Made by a program: the position numbers and the translations under genes | In this document: piece by piece, positions 8,717 to 17,443 of the stretch | Position numbering within the stretch: position 1 is the stretch's first letter | How the letters are laid out: every line of letters begins with the position of its first letter | The notes under the pieces: generated by a model | What the model was told of the DNA's origin: nothing | Seen by the model: only the letters and a program-made list of their open reading frames with translations | Database searches by the model: none | Origin: Mangrovimonas sp. YM274 | GTDB lineage: Bacteria > Bacteroidota > Bacteroidia > Flavobacteriales > Flavobacteriaceae | Length of the DNA: 64,000 nt | Assembly: GCF_030908385.1 (NCBI RefSeq) | Contig: NZ_CP133091.1 | Location: forward strand, 903,501 to 967,500 | Reading direction: 5' to 3'

Positions 8717-9888
8717 TTTTTTGGTTTCCACAGGGCGATAAGTCCAAATATCGGACCAATAGCTAAAATCGAAAATATGAGAGGCGAATCGAAACGGCTA
8801 TTTAATTGGGTTAAAAGTTGAATGCTGAATATGGTGATTGCAAAACCAATACAATTGACAATGGTGAGCGCGGTTCCTTTTATTTCTGTGGGCGCATTTT
8901 GGGCAACCATGGTAGAAAACATAGGGGAGTCCATGATGACTACCATTCCCCAAAAAATCAAAAATGACACAAAAAGGAAATTTCCAAGTTGAAAAACCAA
9001 AGGAAAAAGAAGACAGCATATGCCCGAAAGTAAAAGTGCTGTTGAGGCGGTGTGTTTGGTTCCTTTGCGTTGGGAAATATATCCTGCCAATACGCAAGAG
9101 AGTCCTCCAATAGCGATGATGGTGAACGCTGTTAAAGAGATGTTGATGTTACTATGGGTTTGTTGGTTGTAATGTTTTAGCATAAAAGGTACAAATGCCC
9201 AAAACGCATAGAGTTCCCACATATGACCAAAATATCCAAAGGCCGCAGATCGGAATTTTCTGTTTTTAAAAACTCTTGAGATGGCTTTAAAATCTAAACC
9301 TTTACTAGCTTTTCGGTAAGGGCCGTTTGGAACAAAAATGGCAATAACTACCCCTCCAATGAGAGTCAAACAGGAGGTGGCTGTTAATACATAGGTCCAA
9401 GAGATGGTTTGCATCGCGCTTTTCAAAAGATGAGGGAGAGCTGTACCAATAACCAGAGCGCCAACAAGAAATCCTAATGATTTGCCTAGTCCTTTTTGAT
9501 AGTAGTCAGCGGCAATTTTCATGCCTACTGGATAAATGCCTGCAAGGAAGAATCCTGTTAAAAAACGAAAGGTGAATAAGGTGCTATAGTTGTTGCTATT
9601 GAAAATCATACAGCTATTACATACCGCTCCAAGAATGGCGCAGGTTAAAAAGACTTTGGAAGGAGAAAACCTGTCGGCAATGGTGAGTAAGGCAAAGGTT
9701 AAGGTGCCGATTATAAAACCAAATTGTACGGCAGAGGTAAGGTTGCCCAAGGCGGTTTCGTTTAAGTTGAAATTTTTAACCAAATTATCCATGATACCAT
9801 TTCCTGCAAACCAAAGTGAGGTGCAACAAAATTGTGAGATCACAATAATGGGAAGGATGCGTTTGGCTGGTTTTTCGGAAATAGTCAT
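8713..9888 (-). CDS. Major facilitator superfamily transporter
   Basis: A 391-residue inner membrane protein with about 12 hydrophobic segments. The loop between helices 2 and 3 is of the family type (ADRFSPSKVFLTC), and there are repeated Gly-rich helices such as FLTGFFLAGIYPVGM. It has no signal peptide besides its first membrane helix. It resembles the sugar/nitrate-porter-like MFS group, but the substrate is unknown. It is convergent with the M28 gene and 137 bases downstream of metK on the same strand, separated by a terminator. Confidence 0.8.
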   Translation of the reverse strand: MTISEKPAKRILPIIVISQFCCTSLWFAGNGIMDNLVKNFNLNETALGNLTSAVQFGFIIGTLTFALLTIADRFSPSKVFLTCAILGAVCNSCMIFNSNNYSTLFTFRFLTGFFLAGIYPVGMKIAADYYQKGLGKSLGFLVGALVIGTALPHLLKSAMQTISWTYVLTATSCLTLIGGVVIAIFVPNGPYRKASKGLDFKAISRVFKNRKFRSAAFGYFGHMWELYAFWAFVPFMLKHYNQQTHSNINISLTAFTIIAIGGLSCVLAGYISQRKGTKHTASTALLLSGICCLLFPLVFQLGNFLFVSFLIFWGMVVIMDSPMFSTMVAQNAPTEIKGTALTIVNCIGFAITIFSIQLLTQLNSRFDSPLIFSILAIGPIFGLIALWKPKN

Positions 9889-9968
9889 TCTGAAAAATGT
9901 TGGTTTTTAAAGTTTTGGTTTGTTCTAATTTCGTTTATTTTTTTTGAAATGCTCAATGGATGGAAATA

Positions 9969-9999
9969 AAAATGCCTCGAGAGGTTCTCGAGGCATTTT
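9969..9999 (-). terminator. Intrinsic terminator after metK
   Basis: A perfect 14-bp stem (AAAATGCCTCGAGA / TCTCGAGGCATTTT) with a tight loop. Read on the minus strand it ends in a T-rich tract, so it terminates metK. The symmetry would allow some activity in both directions. Confidence 0.85.
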
Positions 10000-10025
10000 G
10001 TAATAAAGGTTGTTTTTATAATCAA

Positions 10026-11279
10026 TTAAAGTCCAAAAGAGGTCTTTACCGTATCTACATAATCTAGTTTTTCCCAAGTAAATAGTTCAACATCCATTGT
10101 GATGTCTTCTCCATTTGGTTGCGAAAATACTTTAGAAACCACTTCATTGGTACGTCCCATATGTCCGTAAGCGGCAGTTTCACTGTACATTGGTTGGCGT
10201 AATTTTAAACGCTCTTCAATGGCTGCTGGGCGCATATCGAAAATTTGTGCTACTTTTTTGGCAATTTCTCCGTCTGTCAAATCTACATGTGAAGTACCAT
10301 AAGTATCCACAAAGATTCCCATAGGCTCAACTACTCCAATAGCATAACTCACTTGAATCAATACCTCGTCACAAACACCTGCGGCAACCAAGTTTTTGGC
10401 AATGTGTCTAGTGGCATAAGCGGCACTTCGGTCTACTTTACTTGGATCTTTTCCTGAAAAAGCACCACCTCCGTGAGCTCCTTTGCCTCCGTAAGTGTCC
10501 ACAATAATTTTTCGTCCGGTCAACCCTGTGTCTCCGTGAGGACCACCAATTACAAACTTTCCGGTAGGATTGATATGGTATGTGATGTTGTCGTTGAACA
10601 ATTGTTGAATGTGCTCTGGTTGTTTTGCAATAACACGAGGAATTAAAATTTCCACTAAATCCTTACGGATTTTAGCCAGCATTTCATCGTCGCTGCCAAA
10701 GTCGTCGTGTTGCGTAGAAATTACAATAGAGTCAATACGTTGAGGCGCATTGTCATCGCTATATTCAATGGTTACTTGGCTTTTAGAGTCGGGGCGTAAA
10801 TATGTAATGTCTTGATTTTCTCTTCTTAATTCGGCAAGCTCCTTAAGGATGTTGTGAGATAAATCCAAAGCCAAAGGCATGTAGTTTTCGGTTTCGTTGG
10901 TGGCATAGCCAAACATCATTCCTTGGTCACCTGCTCCTTGTTCTTCTTTGGAAGCTCTGTCTACCCCTCGGTTGATATCTTCAGACTGTTCGTGGATTGC
11001 AGAAAATACACCACACGAATTGCCGTCAAACATATAGGCGCCTTTGGTATATCCAATTTTGTTGATAGTGTCCCTTGCTATTTTTTGTACATCTAGATAG
11101 GTGTTCGATTTTACCTCTCCTGCAAGTACAACTTGTCCTGTGGTTACCAAGGTTTCGCAAGCCACTTTGGAATCTGGATCAAAGGCTAGAAAATTATCAA
11201 TAAGAGCATCACTTATTTGGTCCGCTACTTTGTCTGGGTGTCCTTCAGATACACTCTCCGAAGTAAATAAATATGCCAT
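10026..11279 (-). CDS. metK: S-adenosylmethionine synthase
   Basis: The enzyme makes SAM from methionine and ATP in the cytosol. The 417-residue product from the ATG at 11279 begins [20 protein letters not shown], the usual start of the family. The frame extends 26 codons further upstream, but that extension lies in the riboswitch leader. Motifs are [13 protein letters not shown] (ATP/metal), [12 protein letters not shown] (the MetK hexapeptide region) and [19 protein letters not shown]. The gene stands alone, with its own promoter, SAM-II aptamer and terminator. Together with metX and metH elsewhere in the window it completes the methionine to SAM branch. Confidence 0.95.
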   Translation of the reverse strand: MAYLFTSESVSEGHPDKVADQISDALIDNFLAFDPDSKVACETLVTTGQVVLAGEVKSNTYLDVQKIARDTINKIGYTKGAYMFDGNSCGVFSAIHEQSEDINRGVDRASKEEQGAGDQGMMFGYATNETENYMPLALDLSHNILKELAELRRENQDITYLRPDSKSQVTIEYSDDNAPQRIDSIVISTQHDDFGSDDEMLAKIRKDLVEILIPRVIAKQPEHIQQLFNDNITYHINPTGKFVIGGPHGDTGLTGRKIIVDTYGGKGAHGGGAFSGKDPSKVDRSAAYATRHIAKNLVAAGVCDEVLIQVSYAIGVVEPMGIFVDTYGTSHVDLTDGEIAKKVAQIFDMRPAAIEERLKLRQPMYSETAAYGHMGRTNEVVSKVFSQPNGEDITMDVELFTWEKLDYVDTVKTSFGL

Positions 11280-11310
11280 AAAATAAAAATAAAATATGCT
11301 TAAATTGGAG

Positions 11311-11331
11311 AGATTTGACGGTAGCGTCAAA
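11311..11331 (-). promoter_or_regulatory. Expression-platform hairpin of the metK riboswitch
   Basis: On the minus strand TTTGACG-CTAC-CGTCAAA forms a perfect 7-bp hairpin followed by TCTCTCC. The right arm plus flank, GTCAAATCT, is also the exact complement of AGATTTGAC inside the upstream aptamer (11379-11387). The leader can therefore switch between aptamer plus hairpin and a long-range pairing. No strong U run follows, so the output may be translation or weak termination. Confidence 0.5.
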
Positions 11332-11342
11332 GGAAGTTGTCC

Positions 11343-11396
11343 ACTGTCCTTTAGCATTTTTTAATGAGGTTGCAATCAGTCAAATCTTTCCTCTAA
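11343..11396 (-). promoter_or_regulatory. SAM-II riboswitch aptamer upstream of metK
   Basis: Read on the minus strand, P1 pairs GAGG (11393-11390) with CCTC (11369-11366). The loop holds the conserved AGATTTGACTGATTGCAA, followed by the conserved ATGCTAAAGG. The pseudoknot pairs ACTG in the loop with CAGT at the 3' end. This order and these conserved bases are those of the SAM-II (metA) riboswitch class known from Alphaproteobacteria and Bacteroidota. It begins about 10 bases after the promoter -7 box and lies about 64 bases upstream of the metK start. Confidence 0.8.
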
Positions 11397-11406
11397 ATTT
11401 CGGCTA

Positions 11407-11436
11407 CAAATGTACTGATTAAATTAAAAGAACAAA
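11407..11436 (-). promoter_or_regulatory. metK promoter
   Basis: On the minus strand TTTG (11436-11433), an 18-base spacer and TACATTTG (11414-11407) match the Bacteroidota promoter consensus. Transcription would start near 11400, just ahead of the SAM-II aptamer. The rest of the stretch up to 11660 is AT-rich and holds the unresolved ppc promoter. Confidence 0.7.
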
Positions 11437-11660
11437 ACCCTTTCCCTTAAAAAGCAACTTAACGAATTGTTAATATATGATTTGGGGGATTTTTGCAGGT
11501 AAATGTTTAATATGTAAAAAAAAATGTTATACTATCTTTTTTAGAGAAGAATCATTAATTTAAGAGTGAAAAACTAACAATTCTGTATTTCTTTTTAAAA
11601 CTTATGACTTTTGATCAAGCTTAAGTAATTTTATATCCTCACTCTTACGAGAAAAATTTT

Positions 11661-14246
11661 ATGGGAACACAACCAAAATTAACACGATTTAATCAAGAAG
11701 TATTGTCCAAATATCAGATATACAACAGTATATTCATGACTTTACCTTTTGATACCATTTCCAAAACAGGCGTTTTATTGCCGTTATTTCATGAAACCTG
11801 TAAAAAGGGGTTTGAACGAGGAGATGACCCAACAACGATAGTAGATACCTTTTTTTCAAAATACCAAGGAAGGCGCAGTAAGGAAAGTCAAATTAATTTA
11901 CTGTTCCGCTTTATTCAATACATCGAGCGTCAAGTAGTATTGTTTGATGCTATTGAGGATGCTGCTTTCCCAACGGTAAATAACATGGATGGGATAGGGA
12001 CCTTGAGAAGCTTAAAAGAAGCTGTCGCCTCCGACGGTAATTTGGAAATGTTGAGACAGTATCTGGAAGAATTTAAGGTGCGAATTGTACTTACGGCACA
12101 CCCAACCCAGTTTTATCCGGGATCGGTTTTGGGGATTATTACGGATCTTACCGAGGCTATCAAGAATAACGATTTGCTACAGATCAATGATCTTTTGGCA
12201 CAGTTGGGGAAAACGCCCTTTTTTAAGCGTACCAAGCCTACGCCATACGATGAAGCTATCAGCTTAATCTGGTACCTAGAAAATGTATTTTATTATTCCT
12301 TCGGAACAATTTATGACTATATCCAACAAAACATTTTTGATGGCAAACAGGTGGATAATGATATCATCAACCTAGGGTTTTGGCCTGGGGGAGATAGGGA
12401 CGGAAATCCTTTTGTAACTCCGGAGATTACACTTAAAGTGGCTAGTAGGTTAAAAATGACCATTCTTAAGAACTACTATAAAAGTGTAAGAAAGTTGAGG
12501 AGAAGGTTGACTTTTAGTGATGTTGAAGATAGAGTGGCTGCTTTGGAGTCTCAATTATATAATGCATTTATAGATGTAGATGCCGCTAACAATATTACTT
12601 TGGAGCATTTCAAATCGGAACTTGAGTTCATTCTTAAGACTATTAAGGAAAAGCACCAATCTCTTTATTTTAAAGAAGTGAATAGCTTGTTGAATAAAGT
12701 GCATCTTTTCGGATTTCATTTTGCAACTTTAGATATCAGGCAAGATAGTCGAGCGCACGACAAGGTATTTACGGAAATGGTGGATACCCTTATTGCTAGT
12801 GGAAGTGATATTTTTCCGAAAAACTATAATGAGCTTTCTGAAACAGAACAGGTCAAGATTCTTTCTGAAGTAAAAGGAAAGGTGGATTTATCTTTAATAA
12901 AGGACGAAGAAGTACTGAAGGCCTTGAATACTATAAAGGCTATTAAGGAAATTCAGAGTAAGAATGGTGAGCGAGCTGCCAACCGATATATTATCAGTAA
13001 CAATCAAACCACTCTCAATGTTATGCAGCTGTTTGCTATGCTTAAGTTGGTGGCTTTCCAAGATGAATTGACAGTTGATATCGGGCCATTGTTTGAGACG
13101 ATTACCGATTTGGAAAATGCCCACTTGGTAATGGAAGAACTTTATACCAATCCTGCATATAAAGCGCACCTAAAAGCTAGAGGAAATAAACAGACCATAA
13201 TGTTAGGGTTTTCAGATGGAACCAAGGATGGTGGATACCTCATGGCTAACTGGGCTATTTTTAAAGCTAAAGAGCGACTCACCGAGGTGTCACGTAAATA
13301 TGATGTGTCTGTCATATTCTTTGATGGTCGGGGAGGACCGCCGGCAAGAGGTGGAGGTAAAACACATCAGTTTTACGCGTCTTTGGGGCCTACAATCGAA
13401 GATAAGGAAGTGCAGTTGACCATTCAGGGGCAGACGATCAGTTCTAATTTTGGAACTTTAGATTCCTCGCAATACAATATGGAGCAATTGATAAGTTCCG
13501 GAATCTATAACCAATTGCATGAAGATGTTAATAGAATGTCTCCAGACAATGTTAAGGTAATGGATGATTTGGCTAATACAAGTCTCCAAACTTATATGGA
13601 CTTTAAGGGGCATCCTATGTTTATTCCGTATTTGGAACGCATGAGTACGCTTAAATACTATGCTAAAACTAATATAGGAAGTCGCCCGTCGAAACGTGGA
13701 AAGTCTGATAAGCTTATATTTTCAGATTTAAGAGCGATTCCGTTTGTTGGATCTTGGAGTCAGTTGAAACAAAATGTACCTGGTTTTTTTGGAGTAGGAA
13801 CAGCGCTTAAAAAATATGAGGATGCTGGTGAGTTTGATAAAGTGAAGCATTTGTACAAAAGCTCTAATTTCTTTAGAACTTTAATTGCCAATAGTATGAT
13901 GTCTTTATCAAAATCCTTTTTTGATTTGACCAAGTATATGGCTGAAGATCCTGAATTTGGTGAGTTCTGGGAAATCATTCATACCGAGTATGAAACTACT
14001 AAGCGTTTATTGTTAAAGCTTACGGATTCTAAAGTGTTGATGGAAGATGAGCCAGCGGGGAAGGCTTCAATTGAGGTAAGAGAGTCTATTGTGTTGCCTT
14101 TGTTGACCATTCAGCAATATGCTCTTAAAAAAATACAGGAGCTTGAAAAAGCAGAGGTGAGAGATGAAGCGCAAATTGAGATTTTTGAAAAAATAGTGAC
14201 GCGCTCACTATTCGGGAATATCAATGCCAGTAGAAATTCTGCATAA
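11661..14246 (+). CDS. ppc: Phosphoenolpyruvate carboxylase
   Basis: An 861-residue cytosolic enzyme that carboxylates PEP to oxaloacetate and so replenishes the TCA cycle and the aspartate supply. Motifs in order are VLTAHPTQ (catalytic His, about residue 147), GFWPGGDRDGNPFVTPE (about 235-250), FHFATLDIRQDS (about 353) and the catalytic glycine-rich FFDGRGGPPARGGG (about 553-566). It is slightly shorter than the E. coli enzyme, as is usual in this phylum. The C-terminus ends in an alanine, not the canonical glycine tail (NxG) of many PEPCs. It stands alone and ends at a strong terminator shared with the convergent amt operon. Confidence 0.93.
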   Translation: MGTQPKLTRFNQEVLSKYQIYNSIFMTLPFDTISKTGVLLPLFHETCKKGFERGDDPTTIVDTFFSKYQGRRSKESQINLLFRFIQYIERQVVLFDAIEDAAFPTVNNMDGIGTLRSLKEAVASDGNLEMLRQYLEEFKVRIVLTAHPTQFYPGSVLGIITDLTEAIKNNDLLQINDLLAQLGKTPFFKRTKPTPYDEAISLIWYLENVFYYSFGTIYDYIQQNIFDGKQVDNDIINLGFWPGGDRDGNPFVTPEITLKVASRLKMTILKNYYKSVRKLRRRLTFSDVEDRVAALESQLYNAFIDVDAANNITLEHFKSELEFILKTIKEKHQSLYFKEVNSLLNKVHLFGFHFATLDIRQDSRAHDKVFTEMVDTLIASGSDIFPKNYNELSETEQVKILSEVKGKVDLSLIKDEEVLKALNTIKAIKEIQSKNGERAANRYIISNNQTTLNVMQLFAMLKLVAFQDELTVDIGPLFETITDLENAHLVMEELYTNPAYKAHLKARGNKQTIMLGFSDGTKDGGYLMANWAIFKAKERLTEVSRKYDVSVIFFDGRGGPPARGGGKTHQFYASLGPTIEDKEVQLTIQGQTISSNFGTLDSSQYNMEQLISSGIYNQLHEDVNRMSPDNVKVMDDLANTSLQTYMDFKGHPMFIPYLERMSTLKYYAKTNIGSRPSKRGKSDKLIFSDLRAIPFVGSWSQLKQNVPGFFGVGTALKKYEDAGEFDKVKHLYKSSNFFRTLIANSMMSLSKSFFDLTKYMAEDPEFGEFWEIIHTEYETTKRLLLKLTDSKVLMEDEPAGKASIEVRESIVLPLLTIQQYALKKIQELEKAEVRDEAQIEIFEKIVTRSLFGNINASRNSA

Positions 14247-14269
14247 ATATTATCTGGAAATAGAAAATT

Positions 14270-14307
14270 AAAAACCCTCGAAGTAAAATGCTCTTCGAGG
14301 GTTTTTT
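14270..14307 (+). terminator. Bidirectional terminator between ppc and amt
   Basis: A stem of AACCCTCGAAG against CTTCGAGGGTT with flanking A and T runs on both sides and a nine-base loop. It suits termination of ppc on the plus strand and of the amt operon on the minus strand. Confidence 0.85.
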
Positions 14308-14328
14308 GTATATGCAAAGCTAAATTAG

Positions 14329-15552
14329 TTAATCGTTATAGGCATTCATACCGTGTTCTGTAATGTCCAAACCTTTAATTTCATCTTGTTCTGGAACTCT
14401 TAACCCTATGGTTTTCTTAAGGATGAAAAGTACGATGAAAGTGGTCACAATTGCCCAGGCACCAATACTGAAAACCCCTATGGCTTGCACTCCTAGTTGT
14501 TTAAATCCTCCTCCATAGAATAGGCCTCCATCAGTTGCAAAAACTCCTACAAGCAGAGTTCCGAAAGCTCCCACTACTCCATGTACGGAAATTGCTCCAA
14601 CTGGATCGTCTATTTTTAATTTTTTATCAATAAACTCAATAGAAAGTACAACTAGAAAACCAGAAAGGATTCCTATGATAGCTGCTCCTCCTGGGGATAC
14701 CGCGGCACATCCAGCAGTAATTCCTACTAAGCCAGCTAAGGCGCCATTTAAAGTCATGGACAAATCTGGTTTTCCATATTTGGCCCAGGTTAAAAATAAG
14801 GCTGTAACTGCACCTCCGGCAGCGGCAAGGTTGGTAGTGATGACAATGTTGGCAACATTGTTGGCACTTCCTCCTGAAATGGCTAATTCAGAACCAGGGT
14901 TGAAGCCAAACCACCCTAACCAAAGAATGAATACACCCAATGCCCCGTACATCATATTGTGACCAAGGATTGCGTTGGACTTACCTCCTGTGTATTTTCC
15001 AATTCTAGGTCCTATTAAAGCGGCAGCTACCAGTCCGGCCCATCCCCCTACAGAGTGTACCACTGTGGATCCTGCAAAGTCAATAAAGCCTAATTCTGTT
15101 AGCCATCCGTCACCTTGCCAAACCCAATGTCCTGAGATTGGATAAATTATGGTGGTGATAATTAAGGAGAAAATGATGTAAGTTGAGAATTTTGTACGCT
15201 CAGCAACAGCTCCGGATACAATGGTTGCGGCGGTGGCGCAAAATACAGTTTGGAAAAACAAATTGTGCATGTCTCCTGGTGTGTTGTAAAAAAGGGAAGG
15301 GCTGCCAATGAATTTTCCAATGGAATCACCGTACATGATTGTATAGCCAATGGCCCAAAACCCTAAAGATCCTATACATAGGTCCATCAGGTTTTTCATG
15401 ACAATATTAATGGTGTTTTTGGATCTTGTAAAACCGGCTTCTACCAAGGTGAACCCAGCTTGCATAAAAAATACAAAGATACCAGCAACGAGAATCCAAA
15501 AAATATCTAGAACACCATTTATTTCTGTTATTTGGTTTGTTAATTCTTCCAT
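14329..15552 (-). CDS. amt: Ammonium transporter
   Basis: A 407-residue inner membrane protein of the Amt/MEP/Rh family with about 11 membrane helices. Recognisable segments are FFMQAGFTLVEAGFTRSKN in the first helix, VSGAVAERTKF, the pore-lining ISGHWVWQGDGWL with the first His of the twin-His pair, and SVHGVVGAFGTLLVGVFA with the second. It brings ammonium into the cell for GltBD and glutamine synthetase. The gene is last in a porin-PII-amt operon, 25 bases after glnB. PII proteins gate Amt channels in other bacteria, and the pairing here fits that. The C-terminal cytosolic tail (EQDEIKGLDITEHG) includes the region where PII docks. Confidence 0.93.
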   Translation of the reverse strand: MEELTNQITEINGVLDIFWILVAGIFVFFMQAGFTLVEAGFTRSKNTINIVMKNLMDLCIGSLGFWAIGYTIMYGDSIGKFIGSPSLFYNTPGDMHNLFFQTVFCATAATIVSGAVAERTKFSTYIIFSLIITTIIYPISGHWVWQGDGWLTELGFIDFAGSTVVHSVGGWAGLVAAALIGPRIGKYTGGKSNAILGHNMMYGALGVFILWLGWFGFNPGSELAISGGSANNVANIVITTNLAAAGGAVTALFLTWAKYGKPDLSMTLNGALAGLVGITAGCAAVSPGGAAIIGILSGFLVVLSIEFIDKKLKIDDPVGAISVHGVVGAFGTLLVGVFATDGGLFYGGGFKQLGVQAIGVFSIGAWAIVTTFIVLFILKKTIGLRVPEQDEIKGLDITEHGMNAYND

Positions 15553-15577
15553 GTTAATTATTTGTTTCTTTATTAGT

Positions 15578-15916
15578 TTATTTTAAAGTTTCTCCTCCTT
15601 TTTCACCGGTGCGGATTCTGTAGCACTCTTTGATATCGGACACGAAAATTTTTCCATCTCCAACTTCTCCGGTTTTGGCGGACTCAATGATTGTTTTTAC
15701 TGTGACTTCCTCAAAATCATCGTTAACCACAATGGAGAGGTAGCTTCTTTTGATGTCGCTAGTACTGTAGCTGATACTGCGGTATACATGGCCTTCTTTT
15801 TCGTTGCCAAGACCTGTAACATCCCAATAGGAGAAAAAGTTTACTCCTACTTTGTGAAGAGCTTCTTTTACTTCTGAAAATTTGGATTTTCTGATTATTG
15901 CTTCAATTTTCTTCAT
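15578..15916 (-). CDS. glnB: PII nitrogen regulatory protein
   Basis: A 112-residue P-II family protein, a trimeric sensor of 2-oxoglutarate and ATP/ADP. The N-terminus MKKIEAIIRKSKFSEVKEAL and the late signature TGEVGDGKIFVSDI match the family. The T-loop is altered: the canonical GRQKGH is replaced by GNEKEGH and the base of the loop (usual PKVKIE) reads IKRSYLS, although the YRxxxY pair is kept. It lies between the porin and amt genes, which points to control of ammonium uptake. Direct modification by GlnD is uncertain. Confidence 0.9.
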   Translation of the reverse strand: MKKIEAIIRKSKFSEVKEALHKVGVNFFSYWDVTGLGNEKEGHVYRSISYSTSDIKRSYLSIVVNDDFEEVTVKTIIESAKTGEVGDGKIFVSDIKECYRIRTGEKGGETLK

Positions 15917-15957
15917 TATTAGATAGTTTATTATTTATAAAAATGTAGTGTCGATTT

Positions 15958-17004
15958 TTAGAAAGCATAAATAGCAGCTAAAAGAAATGAGCTTAAACTT
16001 TTTGTTGGTGCCAAATCGTTGTCCATGAAGGCATCGTCTGAAGCACTGTCTAAGCGCAGTTCTGGTTTAATAATTAAGCTGTTGATGGTGTAGCTTCCCG
16101 TAAGGGTGGCGGCAAATACACTTGAATCTTCAACGCCTGTACCAATGGCACCAAAGTCACCATCTTCAAGGAAATATTCACCTCTAAAACCAATGGTGAA
16201 GTTGTCGCTTGTGGCAAATTGAGGATAAAGAGCTACGCCTGCGAAGCCAAAATCATCATTATTATAATAGGCGGCATTTATGCCAAGGAAGACACTATTG
16301 GTAATGTCGAATCCTCCTGTATAGTCAATTTCAAAGGCGCCGTCGTCAGTCAGGAAATTTAGGTACTGCCCCTTAAAGCCTAGTTGGGCTCCAAATGCAT
16401 ATTTGCCTGTTGGATTAAATTCGGTTAGGTCCGTTGGGTTCATAACCGCAAGCATTAAGCTGAAGTCGTCTGTAAAAGCAAAGTCAGCTTTAAGTCCCGT
16501 ATGGCTAAATGGTCCATAGGAAAATAGGTAGGAGGTGCTGTAATTGAAATTGGCAACGGGAGAAATTACTTCATATCCAAGAAAGGTGTTAAAGTTACCA
16601 AAGGTTAGGGTTACTTTGTCGGATACATTCCAATAGGCGTAAAGTTGATTGACAATATCTCCTGTAGCAGAATACATTGGTGAAGCGAAAATGGCATCCG
16701 TTCCTCTTGGTCCAAAGACCAAATCGGCTACAAAGCCTACTTTTTCACCTTCGTAGGCGGCAATTACATTGGCCATGCCAAGTGCAAACCCAGGTAGGTT
16801 GGCAAAAGATGATCCCGGAGCGACGATGGTGCCGTCTTCAAGTTCTTTGTTGGGACCGTTAAAATTAACCCTGTAATAAGCGTCAATACTACCGCTTAAG
16901 GAAAATTTCTTTTTGTCTTCAGAATCACTTTTTGGGGCGTCTTCTTGGGCGCTTAATTGGCTAATTGCCATTAAGAACAAGTAAAGGGTGAAAAGTTTTT
17001 TCAT
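15958..17004 (-). CDS. Outer membrane beta-barrel porin of the ammonium operon
   Basis: A 348-residue protein with a signal peptide (about 1-19, ending SQLSAQ), a short acidic linker and then regularly spaced amphipathic strands ending in a hydrophobic C-terminal strand (SSFLLAAIYAF), the usual outer-membrane insertion signal. It resembles the porins that accompany amt and glnB in Bacteroidota. It is first in the operon, 41 bases ahead of glnB. A role in letting ammonium or other small nitrogen compounds across the outer membrane is inferred from the operon. Confidence 0.75.
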   Translation of the reverse strand: MKKLFTLYLFLMAISQLSAQEDAPKSDSEDKKKFSLSGSIDAYYRVNFNGPNKELEDGTIVAPGSSFANLPGFALGMANVIAAYEGEKVGFVADLVFGPRGTDAIFASPMYSATGDIVNQLYAYWNVSDKVTLTFGNFNTFLGYEVISPVANFNYSTSYLFSYGPFSHTGLKADFAFTDDFSLMLAVMNPTDLTEFNPTGKYAFGAQLGFKGQYLNFLTDDGAFEIDYTGGFDITNSVFLGINAAYYNNDDFGFAGVALYPQFATSDNFTIGFRGEYFLEDGDFGAIGTGVEDSSVFAATLTGSYTINSLIIKPELRLDSASDDAFMDNDLAPTKSLSSFLLAAIYAF

Positions 17005-17443
17005 ACAAAATTGTTTTGGTTAATTATTGTTTAAAACTATGTAAAAACTATTTATACCCATCAAAAAAAGGGGGTTAAGTAGGAATTTTTATCATTTGAT
17101 TAGTTTTGACCCTATAATAATTAGGGGTTGTTTGTGATTTTTTGATTTTTCTAAGAATTTTTCAATTTCATAAATGATGAAATCTTAAAATTTTAGGTAA
17201 AAAAATAAGGTTAACACATGTTAGTTTGTGTTATTTTGGGTTATTTTCAATAAAAACTGAATTTTAACGATAAAAGTTGATTTGAAAAACTTTAGTTTTT
17301 TAAGGGTCTGATTGTGTAATTCTAATTATAAAAGCCCTAATTTGATGAAATCGTAATAATGCTAAGTGTTTTATTATTAATGCCTTTTTCTCTCCTATAT
17401 TAGTAAATCCAATTTGAGAGATTTACAATAAAATTTTAAGGTT
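17005..17443. other. Divergent regulatory region between the amt operon and gltBD
   Basis: 439 bases of very AT-rich DNA with no reading frame. A small dyad, CCCTA-N8-TAGGG, lies at 17110-17127, and a -7-like TAGTTTTG at 17101-17108 without a well-spaced partner. I see no RpoN-type -24/-12 pair. The region must hold both divergent promoters and probably operators for a nitrogen regulator. Confidence 0.45.

Noticed and set aside
11280-11357. N-terminal extension of MetK by 26 codons
   Set aside because: The upstream ATG lies inside the SAM-II aptamer and the extra residues have no counterpart in MetK; the start at 11279 gives the family N-terminus.
17005-17443. RpoN (-24/-12) promoter for the nitrogen genes
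   Set aside because: No TGGC-N-GC pair of the right spacing on either strand.
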